Positions 1 through 5,785 of a DNA stretch of 7,897 bases are shown here, in pieces. The position numbers and the translations under genes are program-made. The stretch covers positions 1 through 7,897 of the forward strand of contig JAWLCQ010000206.1 of assembly GCA_041687095.1 (NCBI GenBank). Direction: 5' to 3'. The stretch's first letter is position 1, and each line of letters starts with the position of its first letter. The notes beneath the pieces are model-generated. The model saw only the letters and a program-made list of their open reading frames with translations, was not told the DNA's origin and searched no databases. This stretch comes from JAWLCQ01 sp041687095 (GTDB lineage Bacteria > Planctomycetota > Phycisphaerae > SM23-33).

Positions 1-8
1 GCCGGAGA

Positions 9-112
9 GAAGGGGATTACACAGATTTCAGGATTCCGCAGAAGAGAGAGAAGAGCGATGTTCTCCTTCTCCGTAATCTGCGCAATCTCATCATCTGCGC
101 AATCCCTTTCTT
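9..112. repeat. Imperfect long palindrome, intergenic repeat
   Basis: The left arm (about 9-40, containing GGGGATTACACAGATT) is an imperfect reverse complement of the right arm (about 76-112, containing ATCTGCGCAATCCC). The centre (about 41-75) is itself purine-rich then pyrimidine-rich (GAGAGAAGAG against TCTCCTTCTC), so most of the stretch could fold into one long stem with mismatches. ATCTGCGCAAT-like units also occur twice in tandem within the right arm (about 84-96 and 99-110). Short repeats built on GGATTACGCAGATT-like words are common between genes in several environmental phyla; that is recollection, not a search. No coding potential is visible. It lies directly upstream of the 42-nt element end at 129 and may be the interior of the same element. 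Confidence 0.55.
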
Positions 113-128
113 CGGGGCTGTTTCTTCT

Positions 129-170
129 CTTCACGCCTTCGCTGCTGTCTGCGAAGGCGTGAACGGTTAC
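129..170 (+). mobile_element. Right end of a MITE-like element (copy 1)
   Basis: This 42-nt stretch matches 6861-6902 at 39 of 42 positions in the same orientation. It holds a perfect 13-bp inverted repeat, TTCACGCCTTCGC (130-142) and GCGAAGGCGTGAA (151-163), around an 8-nt loop, and ends in CGTGAACGGTTAC (158-170), identical to the right terminal repeat of the complete copy at 6707-6902. The mismatches are one stem position (this copy is fully paired, the other has one mispair) and two loop bases. No left terminal repeat is visible upstream. A copy of about 196 bp would begin before position 1. Alternatively it is a solo end, or simply a rho-independent-type hairpin shared by two loci. Confidence 0.6.
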
Positions 171-174
171 CCCG

Positions 175-322
175 AATTCAATGCGCAAGGCCGTGGCTGG
201 GCGTCAGCCTCGGGGCAACCCTGGGCTGCACCGCGGTTCCAGGCCGGGGGAATCCCCTTCACCTGGGCCGGCGAAGGCCGTAGAATGGGCGCGATGATGA
301 GACAGGGCGCCACTGTGCGCCC
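175..322 (+). repeat. Structured multi-hairpin intergenic repeat
   Basis: Several hairpins follow one another. The first pairs 205-214 with 219-228 (one mismatch, one wobble) and is capped by a GCAA tetraloop of the GNRA type. The second pairs CCAGG 239-243 with CCTGG 262-266, with GGGG 247-250 opposite CCCC 254-257. A small one is GGCC 266-269 with GGCC 276-279. The last is GGGCGC 305-310 with GCGCCC 317-322. The opening words (TTCAATGCGCAAGGC, then CAGCCTCGGGGCAACCCTGGG) resemble intergenic repeats I recall from Pirellula-type planctomycetes, which are often mis-annotated as small proteins rich in NAEG or NAQG. The family assignment is from memory and unverified; the hairpins can be read directly. 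Confidence 0.5.
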
Positions 323-563
323 GGAGGCGGTCGCGCAGCTCCTGCGCCGGGGCACCACTCCGCCCTGATTGCCTGGCCCTCTCGTCGCGCCTGCCTGTCG
401 GCTTGCCCTCCCCCGGCCGCCTTCGCGGCCAATCCCGGATAGGTGGAAGCTGCGGTGCTTCCCGGACCGCGATTCCGACGCGCAGGTCACCGACCTGCCG
501 CCGGGCAAGCCCGCCGCCGAGCCGGGAGCCTGGAGTAGACCGCAGGGCATAGCAGAGGCAAAC
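323..563. other. Non-coding leader with two perfect hairpins
   Basis: I see no convincing gene here. Two perfect short hairpins stand out: GGCCGC 415-420 with GCGGCC 425-430 (CTTC loop), and GCAGGTC 482-488 with GACCTGC 492-498 (3-nt loop). The second lies about 65 bases before the first gene of the operon and could be an operator, an attenuator or chance in GC-rich DNA. No clear -35/-10 pair is recognisable. A purine-rich AGAGG at 554-558 serves as ribosome binding site for the ATG at 564. Confidence 0.4.
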
Positions 564-734
564 ATGGACAAGAAGACGCGAAAACGGATCCTGGTGCTCA
601 AGGACCGGCTGCGGAACCGCCGGGATCGCCGGGTGGCGGCGAGGCGACAGCCCGACGAGCCGGACGAACTGGAGCAGGTGGATCGCGAGATCGCCGCGAT
701 CGAGGAAGAGCTGCGGCGGTTGACGGGAGAGTGA
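564..734 (+). CDS. Small charged coiled-coil protein, function unknown
   Basis: This encodes 56 residues starting MDKKTRKRILVLKDRL and ending in an acidic heptad-like helix (EQVDREIAAIEEELRRL). The N-terminal half is strongly basic and the C-terminal half alternates Glu with Leu/Ile, so a two-helix hairpin or coiled coil is expected. It has no signal peptide or membrane segment. The ATG at 564 was chosen over an upstream TTG because AGAGG sits five bases before it and the upstream translation is proline/arginine junk. It resembles a small conserved planctomycete protein of the MDKK...KRI..L...L type that I recall without a known role. The next reading frame starts five bases after its stop, so the two are probably cotranscribed. 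RNA or nucleic-acid binding is possible from the charge, but that is a guess. Confidence 0.7.
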   Translation: MDKKTRKRILVLKDRLRNRRDRRVAARRQPDEPDELEQVDREIAAIEEELRRLTGE

Positions 735-739
735 AACGC

Positions 740-1059
740 GTGACGGTAGTGACATCGACAACGTGCCGGGTCTGTCGATCCAGCCGGGCCGAGCCCTTCG
801 CGCACCTGGACGGGCGGGACTACTGGGGATCATGACCTGCTTCCAGACGGACGGCGCACGGTTCGCCGACTGGCATTACCGGCGCGACGTGACGCACGTG
901 GTGTTCTACCGGCGGGAGACCTTCGAGCATCTGGCGGTGCGATTGGGCTGGCGGTGCGAGATACCCGTCAAGAACGTCGTGCTGATGCGAAAGAATGGCC
1001 GGCCGAACGGCGCGACGGCAGCGGCCGCAATGAAGGAACGGGATGACGATGCTGTTTGA
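740..1059 (+). pseudogene. SAM-dependent methyltransferase remnant with internal deletion
   Basis: From GTG 740 (GGGAGAG ribosome binding site at 726-732) the frame reads a short N-terminus with CRVC and then AHLDGRDYW (up to 826). This matches the start of class I methyltransferases that open with a Cys-rich zinc-finger-like segment. The frame then stops at TGA 833-835. In another frame, from about 826 to 1059, the sequence reads GIMTCFQTDGARFADWHY, then THVVFYRRETFEHLA and CEIPVKNVVLMRK, which is the C-terminus of the same family. The whole SAM-binding core (about 130-150 residues by family length) is absent, and the join is out of frame. The natural reading is a deletion with its junction at the TACTGGGGATC around 821-831. 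The TGA overlaps an ATG (ATGA, 832-835), so the C-terminal fragment could be translated by coupling. It could not methylate on its own. Its end overlaps the next gene by 17 bases. Confidence 0.75.
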
Positions 1060-1771
1060 GGAGCTCGATTATCAGAAGACGGCCCTTGGCGAACTCGTGC
1101 TTCGACGCCGCACCTCCCCGGCGCTGCCGGACGAGGTCATCTACGAGGTCACGATTGACGGCGAGATGCTGATGTCCAGCACGGTCAATGCCAGTGAGCG
1201 GGCGTTGGCTCGGTTGGCCTTGGAGGATCGAACGGATCGGCCGCTGGATGTGCTCGTCGGCGGGCTGGGCCTGGGCTGCACGGCCGCGGCGGCGCTGGAG
1301 TATCCGAACGTCCGGAAGCTGGTGGTCGTCGAACTGCTCGCGCCGGTGATCGCCTGGCACCGCCGGCGGCTGGTTCCGCTGGCGGAGGTGCTGATCAAAG
1401 ATCCGCGCTGCGTTCTCGTCGCGGGCGACTTCTTTGAGCACGTCGGGCAGGCGGCCTCCGAGTTGCTCTATGACGTCATCCTGCTGGACATCGACCACGC
1501 GCCGGATTGCCTGCTGCACCCGCGGCACGGGGGGTTCTACCGCACCGAAGGCCTGCGAAACATGGCCCGCTGCCTTCGGGGGGGGGGCGTCTTTGCCCTG
1601 TGGTCGGCGTGGAAGCCGCAGGCGGAGTTCTTTGGCCTGCTTGGCACGGTGTTCCCATCCGTGCAAAGCCACGAGGTGAGCTTCTTCAATCCGCACGTGA
1701 ACGAGAACGACTCGAACTGGATCATCGTGGCCGAAGGTGCGGACCGCGTCGGGGGAATCAGAGAGGAATGA
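1043..1771 (+). CDS. Spermidine-synthase-like (PABS-fold) methyltransferase
   Basis: This is a complete protein of 242 residues with the Rossmann core of the polyamine synthase/methyltransferase superfamily. Motif I is GGLGLGCTAAAALE (73-86), the acidic residue for the cofactor ribose is in VVVELLAPVIAWH (94-106, Glu97), and the loop after strand 4 is LLDIDHAP (147-154) followed by a spacer and GGFYRTEGLRNMARCLRGGGVFALWSA. The family transfers an aminopropyl group from decarboxylated SAM, or in many bacterial relatives has an unassigned methyltransferase-like activity. The HPRHGGFYR loop is where spermidine synthases carry their substrate loop, but the substrate cannot be assigned. It is probably cytosolic. 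The start ATG 1043 has AAGGA at 1033-1037, and a second ATG at 1049 is possible. It overlaps the preceding remnant and lies 18 bases before the next gene, so an operon is likely. A ten-G run lies inside the coding region. Confidence 0.8.
   Translation: MTMLFEELDYQKTALGELVLRRRTSPALPDEVIYEVTIDGEMLMSSTVNASERALARLALEDRTDRPLDVLVGGLGLGCTAAAALEYPNVRKLVVVELLAPVIAWHRRRLVPLAEVLIKDPRCVLVAGDFFEHVGQAASELLYDVILLDIDHAPDCLLHPRHGGFYRTEGLRNMARCLRGGGVFALWSAWKPQAEFFGLLGTVFPSVQSHEVSFFNPHVNENDSNWIIVAEGADRVGGIREE
1578..1587 (+). repeat. Ten-G homopolymer inside a coding region
   Basis: The tract encodes part of CLRGGGVF in the spermidine-synthase-like protein (about residues 179-182). At its present length the frame continues into the expected C-terminal strands, so the gene is in the ON state. 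Tracts of this length are known to be slippage-prone in phase-variable genes, and they are also a frequent site of sequencing error. Confidence 0.9.
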
Positions 1772-1779
1772 GGCGGGCG

Positions 1780-1786
1780 AAGGAGG
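1780..1786 (+). promoter_or_regulatory. Near-consensus ribosome binding site
   Basis: AAGGAGG, followed by AGT and then ATG 1790. It is the strongest Shine-Dalgarno match in the operon but unusually close to the start codon (3 nt). It supports 1790 as the start and shows that the chimeric gene is still set up for translation. Confidence 0.7.
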
Positions 1787-1789
1787 AGT

Positions 1790-2416
1790 ATGCACAGGTA
1801 TAAGCAGCACGTTCGCCCCCGGGACCACGGCCGACTCCGCCGCAGGCCCGCCGAGCAGGTGCTGGCGGAGGTGATCCGGTCCGCGCTGACCGATCGGCCC
1901 GGGCCGCTGCTCATCGCCGTCGGCGGACCGGGCGGCACGGGCAAGAGCACCCTTGCCGGCAGGCTCCGCGAGCGGCTGGGAGACGCCGCCGTGCTGCGCC
2001 TGGACGATTACAAGACGTCCCGCGCGGACCGCCGGAAGGCGGGCATCTTCGGCCCGCACCCCGACGCCAACAAGATGGCGCTGATCGCCGAACATCTCCG
2101 GGAGCTTCGCCGGAACCAGGCGTTCGACAAGCCGGTGTACGACCCCGCCATCGGCGACGATGCGCGCATCTGCCAAGCGCTGCGGGCCGGGGCGATCGGC
2201 TTCGTCAGCGCCGCCGCCAACGCGCTGCCCGAACTCTACGCCTCGCTGGACGCCTGCGCCAAGGAGCACCGCTGGGGAGAGGCCGAATCGTGCCAGGCGA
2301 ATATCCCCGAGGCGCTCGCCCGCCTGGGAGACCAGCAGATCCCCGCCCTCAAACGCCTCGTTCGATCGCGGATCGAGCGCTACCCCGCCACCGTCCGCCC
2401 GCCGCTTACTGAGTGA
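1790..2416 (+). CDS. Chimera: uridine-kinase-type N-terminus fused to DapA-family C-terminus
   Basis: The protein has 208 residues. Residues 40-118 look like a P-loop kinase of the uridine kinase/phosphoribulokinase group: Walker A GPGGTGKS (46-53), acidic LRLDDYKTSRADRR (69-82), then FGPHPDANKMALIAEHL and AFDKPVYD (111-118). There the kinase breaks off, without its lid and C-terminal half. From about residue 122 (GDDARICQAL) onward it reads as the last 80-90 residues of the dihydrodipicolinate synthase/N-acetylneuraminate lyase family: RAGAIGFVSAAANALPELY, then DQQIPALKRLV and YPATVRPPLTE at the end. The aldolase Schiff-base lysine and its tyrosine lie upstream in normal members and are missing. 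The likely origin is one deletion that removed the back of a kinase gene and the front of a dapA-like gene, joining them in frame near 2141-2157. ATP binding may survive; aldolase activity cannot. It could be a decaying gene, a new fusion or an assembly error. Confidence 0.7.
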   Translation: MHRYKQHVRPRDHGRLRRRPAEQVLAEVIRSALTDRPGPLLIAVGGPGGTGKSTLAGRLRERLGDAAVLRLDDYKTSRADRRKAGIFGPHPDANKMALIAEHLRELRRNQAFDKPVYDPAIGDDARICQALRAGAIGFVSAAANALPELYASLDACAKEHRWGEAESCQANIPEALARLGDQQIPALKRLVRSRIERYPATVRPPLTE

Positions 2417-2452
2417 CCGCAATCGTGTCCGCTCGGAGACTGTCCGCCAACG

Positions 2453-2473
2453 CCCCCGGACTGCGTCCGGGGG
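2453..2473 (+). terminator. Strong GC hairpin after the operon
   Basis: CCCCCGGAC (2453-2461) and GTCCGGGGG (2465-2473) form a perfect 9-bp stem with a 3-nt loop, 37 bases after the chimera's stop. No run of T follows (GATGATCC), so if it terminates transcription it is not a canonical intrinsic terminator. Its position at the end of the rightward gene set makes that the simplest role. Confidence 0.5.
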
Positions 2474-2474
2474 G

Positions 2475-2816
2475 ATGATCCGACAGACGAGCAGACGTCA
2501 AGACGGACCTTACTAAGGCGTCGCGCAAGAATAACGTACGCGATGCGCCGATCAGATGGCCAGAGTCTACAGCATTGAAGAGGTAGGGATCGTTCAACGT
2601 GTTCGTGCGCGATTCCTGACAGTCCCTGCTTGAACAGGTGGCTCGACGGGTCGATTCCGAGATCACGATGGACATGGCCCGAGTCGCCACGGCGCCTGTA
2701 GAACCAGGGTTCGTGACTGCGTGAGGTCCTTGCTCAACGGCATTGTCGTGTCGCGTATGCCATGGTTGTGACGGCCCCGAGGGTCGCGCACAGCGGACCG
2801 GCCCTGAAACATTGCA
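2475..2816. other. Non-coding stretch, no gene recognised
   Basis: The region is less GC-rich than its surroundings and interrupted by stops in every plausible frame. Short open pieces exist, for example an ATG at 2558 reading MARVYSIEEVGIVQRVRARF before a stop, and a frame from about 2631 reading LLEQVARRVDSEITMDMARV before a stop. They look as though they could be fragments of one broken gene, but I cannot name a family. A small inverted repeat (TCGCG/CGCGA, about 2521-2546) is present. Confidence 0.35.
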
Positions 2817-2845
2817 GGAACCGTCGCGCGGAGGGTCACGGTTCC
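2817..2845. promoter_or_regulatory. Perfect inverted repeat in the ATPase leader
   Basis: GGAACCGT (2817-2824) and ACGGTTCC (2838-2845) are perfect 8-bp arms separated by 13 bases. They end just before TAGAAT (2847-2852), which resembles a -10 box, though no matching -35 at normal spacing is visible. The repeat lies about 110 bases before the ATPase start. It could be a repressor operator or a leader hairpin of that gene; the regulator is unknown. Confidence 0.35.
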
Positions 2846-2955
2846 ATAGAATGCCGGCAGGGGCGCACCTCCGGCGACGGGTCGGAGTACGGTGTGGCCG
2901 CGATCGCAGTGCGGCGGCGTGGGGGCAGAGAGGCTCGACGATCCACGGGGACGAC

Positions 2956-5691
2956 ATGAACGGTGACGACAGACAGGGCGCGTGGCACGCGATGGGCCCG
3001 GACGCGGTGCTGGAGCGGGTGGGCGGCTCGCCCGAGGGGCTCGACTCGGACCAGGCACAGCGGCGGCGGGAGGAGGCGGGGGCCAACACCCTCGAGGCCG
3101 AGGAGGGCGTCAGCCCCTGGCGGCTGCTGGGGCGGCAGGTCCACAACCCGCTGATCTACCTGCTGCTGGCGGCGGCGGGGGTGTCGCTGCTGGCGGGCAA
3201 GGCCATCGACGCGGGGGTCATCGCGGGCGTGGTGGTGCTCAACACGCTGCTGGGGTTCGTACAGGAGTGGCGGGCGGAGGGGGCGCTGGCGGCGCTGCGG
3301 AAGATGAGCGCCCCGCACGCCCGCGTGCTCCGCGACGGATCGTCCCAGGAGATCGACGCCGCCGACGTCGTGCCCGGGGACGTGCTGGTGCTGGAGACGG
3401 GCGACCGCGTCGCCGCCGACGCGCGGGTGCTGTCGGGCGACGATCTGCGGGCGAACGAGTCGGCGCTGACGGGCGAGTCCGAGCCCGTCCACAAGGAGCC
3501 CGCGGAGGTCGAGGAGGGCGCCCCGATCGGCGACCGGCGGAACATGTTGTGGATGAGCACGAGCATCACCGGGGGGCGCGGGCGGGCGGTCGTCGTCGCG
3601 ACGGGCATGGACACGGAGATGGGCGGAATCGCGGGCGAGGTCCGGGCGGCGGGGCGGGAGAAGACGCCCCTGCAGAAGCGGATGCACAAGCTGGGGCTCA
3701 TCCTGGGGGTGTTGGGGATCGTGCTGGCGGGGGTGGTGTTCGGGCTGGGGCTGCTGCGGGGGTACGGGACGGTCGAGATGCTGCTGTTCGCCGTGGCGGT
3801 GGCGGTGTCGGCGATCCCCGAGGGGCTCCCGGCCGTCATCACGGTGATGCTGGCGCTGGGCGTGCGGCGGATGGCCGACCGAAACGCGATCATCCGCCGG
3901 CTGCCGGCGGTGGAGACGCTGGGCTCGACGACGGTGATCTGCTCGGACAAGACGGGCACGATCACGGAGAACCAGATGACCGTGCGGCGGATCTGGGCGG
4001 CGGGCAGGCTGTACGAGGTCACGGGGGAGGGCTACCGGCCCGAGGGCGAGGTCCGCGAGGAGGGCGGGCAGGCGGTGGAGGAACTGCCCGATGGGCTGCG
4101 GCGGCTGATGCGGATCGGGGCGCTGGCGAGCAACGCCCACGTGCGCCAGCAGGGCGGCGCGTGGGAGGTCGAGGGCAACCCCAGCGAGGGGGCGATCCTG
4201 GTCTCCGCACGCAAGGCGGGGCTGGACCCCGACGAGCTGCGCGAGGAGGTGGAGCGCTTCGGGGAGGTCCCGTTCTCCAGCGACCGCAAGTACATGGCGA
4301 CGCTGCATCCGCGCGAGGAGGGCGAGGGGCGGGTCGCCCTGGTCAAGGGGGCGCCGGACCGGCTGCTGAAGGCCAGTTCGCACGTCCTGGTCGAGGGCGA
4401 GCGGGTGGAGATGGACGACGAGTGGCGCGAGCGGATCGGGGAGCTGAACGACGAGTTCGCGGGCGGGGCGCTTCGCGTGCTGGCGGGGGCGTACCGCGAG
4501 TTCGGAGCGGACAAGGAGCGGATCGAGGAGGGCGACGTGGAGGAGGGCCTGACGCTGGTGGGCCTGTGGGGCATGCTGGACCCGCCGCGCGAGCAAAGCG
4601 CCCGGGCCGTCGCGGAGGCGAAGGAGGCGGGGATCCGCCCGGTGCTGATCACGGGGGACTACGCGGCGACGGCGTTGGCGATTGCGAGGCAGATTGGGGT
4701 GACGGAGGACGGGCGGGCGCTGACGGCGGGGGACGTCGAGCGGATGGACAAGCGCGAGCTGGCGGAGGCGACGCTGGAGTCGGGCGTGTTCGCCCGCGTC
4801 TCGCCCGCGCACAAGCTGAGGATCATGGAGGCCCTCAAGGACCAGGGGCACGTCGTGGCGATGACGGGTGACGGAGTGAACGACGCCCCCGCCCTCAAGG
4901 GCGCCGACATCGGGATCGCCATGGGCCAGACGGGGACCGAGGTCGCCAAGGAGGCCGCCGACATGGTCCTCACCGATGACAACTTCGCCACCATCGTCCA
5001 CGCCGTCGAGGAAGGCCGCACCATCTACGCCAACCTCCGCAACGTCCTCTTCTTCCTCCTGAGCCAGAACGCCGGGGAGATCCTTACCCTTGGAGGCGCC
5101 CTGCTGCTGGGACTGGACCTGCCGCTGACCGCCGTCATGATCCTGTGGGTCAACCTCGTCACCGCCGGCGCCTGCACCGTGCCGCTGGGGGTCGAGCCCC
5201 GCCACTGGGACGTTCTCCGCGAGAGGCCCCGGGACGTTCGCGAGCAGATCGTCAACAGGGTGGTGCTCCGGCGGATGGCGATTCTGACCCCGATCATGGC
5301 GATCGGGACGCTCGTGCTGTTCTGGCACACCCGGACGACGGCGGGCCTGCGAGAGGCTCAGACCGTCGCGTTCTCCACCATGGTGGCGTTCGAGTGGTTC
5401 CAGGGGCTCAACGCCCGCTCGTTGCGCCTGTCGGTGTTCTCCATCGGGCTGCTGAGCAATCGGTGGTTCGTCCTGGGGGTGGGGCTGGCGATCCTCTTCC
5501 AGGTGGCCGCCGTCCACACCTACGCGGGGCACTTCCTGCTGGGCACTGTGCCGCTGACAGGGCGGCAATGGCTCCTGATCGTGCTGGTGTCCAGCTCGAT
5601 CTGGATCGCAGACGAGATCCTCAAGCGCCTGGGCGTGCACGGCCGCCGGCCGGGGGCGGACCGGAAGGCGGAGCGCGAAGAGGAAGGATGA
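2956..5691 (+). CDS. P2-type cation-transporting ATPase (Ca2+-pump-like)
   Basis: The protein has 911 residues, a full length for the P2A/P2 family. It pumps a cation across the inner membrane using an aspartyl-phosphate intermediate. In order: a cation-ATPase N-terminal domain (about 8-75), the TGES dephosphorylation loop at 172-175, transmembrane helix 4 with IPEGLP (Pro288, Glu289), the phosphorylation site CSDKTGT with Asp331, a KGAP nucleotide-binding motif (Lys464), the hinge TGDGVNDAP (637-645), then helices 5-10. No N-terminal heavy-metal domain or CPC motif is present, so it is not a P1B metal pump. Ion-site residues like those of SERCA are present in helix 4 (Glu289) and helix 5 (Asn705, Glu708). 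In helix 6 the motif is NLVTAG, with Ala737 where calcium pumps have Asp. The start ATG 2956 was chosen over upstream in-frame starts because the family domain begins soon after it (WHAM..DAVLERVGGSPEGL) and GGGG precedes it. It stands alone and converges on the next gene. Substrate: Ca2+ or another cation, not settled. Confidence 0.92.
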   Translation: MNGDDRQGAWHAMGPDAVLERVGGSPEGLDSDQAQRRREEAGANTLEAEEGVSPWRLLGRQVHNPLIYLLLAAAGVSLLAGKAIDAGVIAGVVVLNTLLGFVQEWRAEGALAALRKMSAPHARVLRDGSSQEIDAADVVPGDVLVLETGDRVAADARVLSGDDLRANESALTGESEPVHKEPAEVEEGAPIGDRRNMLWMSTSITGGRGRAVVVATGMDTEMGGIAGEVRAAGREKTPLQKRMHKLGLILGVLGIVLAGVVFGLGLLRGYGTVEMLLFAVAVAVSAIPEGLPAVITVMLALGVRRMADRNAIIRRLPAVETLGSTTVICSDKTGTITENQMTVRRIWAAGRLYEVTGEGYRPEGEVREEGGQAVEELPDGLRRLMRIGALASNAHVRQQGGAWEVEGNPSEGAILVSARKAGLDPDELREEVERFGEVPFSSDRKYMATLHPREEGEGRVALVKGAPDRLLKASSHVLVEGERVEMDDEWRERIGELNDEFAGGALRVLAGAYREFGADKERIEEGDVEEGLTLVGLWGMLDPPREQSARAVAEAKEAGIRPVLITGDYAATALAIARQIGVTEDGRALTAGDVERMDKRELAEATLESGVFARVSPAHKLRIMEALKDQGHVVAMTGDGVNDAPALKGADIGIAMGQTGTEVAKEAADMVLTDDNFATIVHAVEEGRTIYANLRNVLFFLLSQNAGEILTLGGALLLGLDLPLTAVMILWVNLVTAGACTVPLGVEPRHWDVLRERPRDVREQIVNRVVLRRMAILTPIMAIGTLVLFWHTRTTAGLREAQTVAFSTMVAFEWFQGLNARSLRLSVFSIGLLSNRWFVLGVGLAILFQVAAVHTYAGHFLLGTVPLTGRQWLLIVLVSSSIWIADEILKRLGVHGRRPGADRKAEREEEG

Positions 5692-5761
5692 TTCCCGTTG
5701 CTCGGCAGGCTGGGACGCGGGGGTGCAGGGGTGGAACAGCGGCGTGCAACACACGTTCGCT

Positions 5762-5778
5762 GCGGCGGCCTCCGCCGC
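5762..5778. terminator. GC hairpin between convergent genes
   Basis: GCGGCGG (5762-5768) and CCGCCGC (5772-5778) form a perfect 7-bp stem with a CCT loop, 70 bases after the ATPase stop and 8 bases beyond the stop of the leftward DedA-type gene. It is placed where a bidirectional terminator would be expected, but there is no T tract on either strand. Confidence 0.4.
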
Positions 5779-5785
5779 GCGTTCT

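Noticed and set aside
159..368. A 69-codon frame starting in the hairpin at 151-163
   Set aside because: It starts inside an inverted repeat and runs through the structured repeat. There is no ribosome binding site and no protein-like composition.
754..779. Inverted repeat ATCGACA/TGTCGAT
   Set aside because: It lies inside the conserved N-terminal codons of the methyltransferase remnant, so coding explains it. Arms of 7 bp are expected by chance here.
968..2422. A 484-codon minus-strand frame opposite the operon
   Set aside because: It is a shadow of the operon genes, which have ribosome binding sites and family motifs on the plus strand.
2982..4871. A 629-codon plus-strand frame overlapping the ATPase
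   Set aside because: The translation is almost entirely Gly, Ala and Arg, a frame-shifted shadow of the ATPase.
2836..5754. A 972-codon open frame on the minus strand opposite the ATPase
   Set aside because: It is a product of very high GC with few stops. The translation is rich in Arg, Pro, His and Gln without recognisable motifs, while the plus strand carries every ATPase motif in order.
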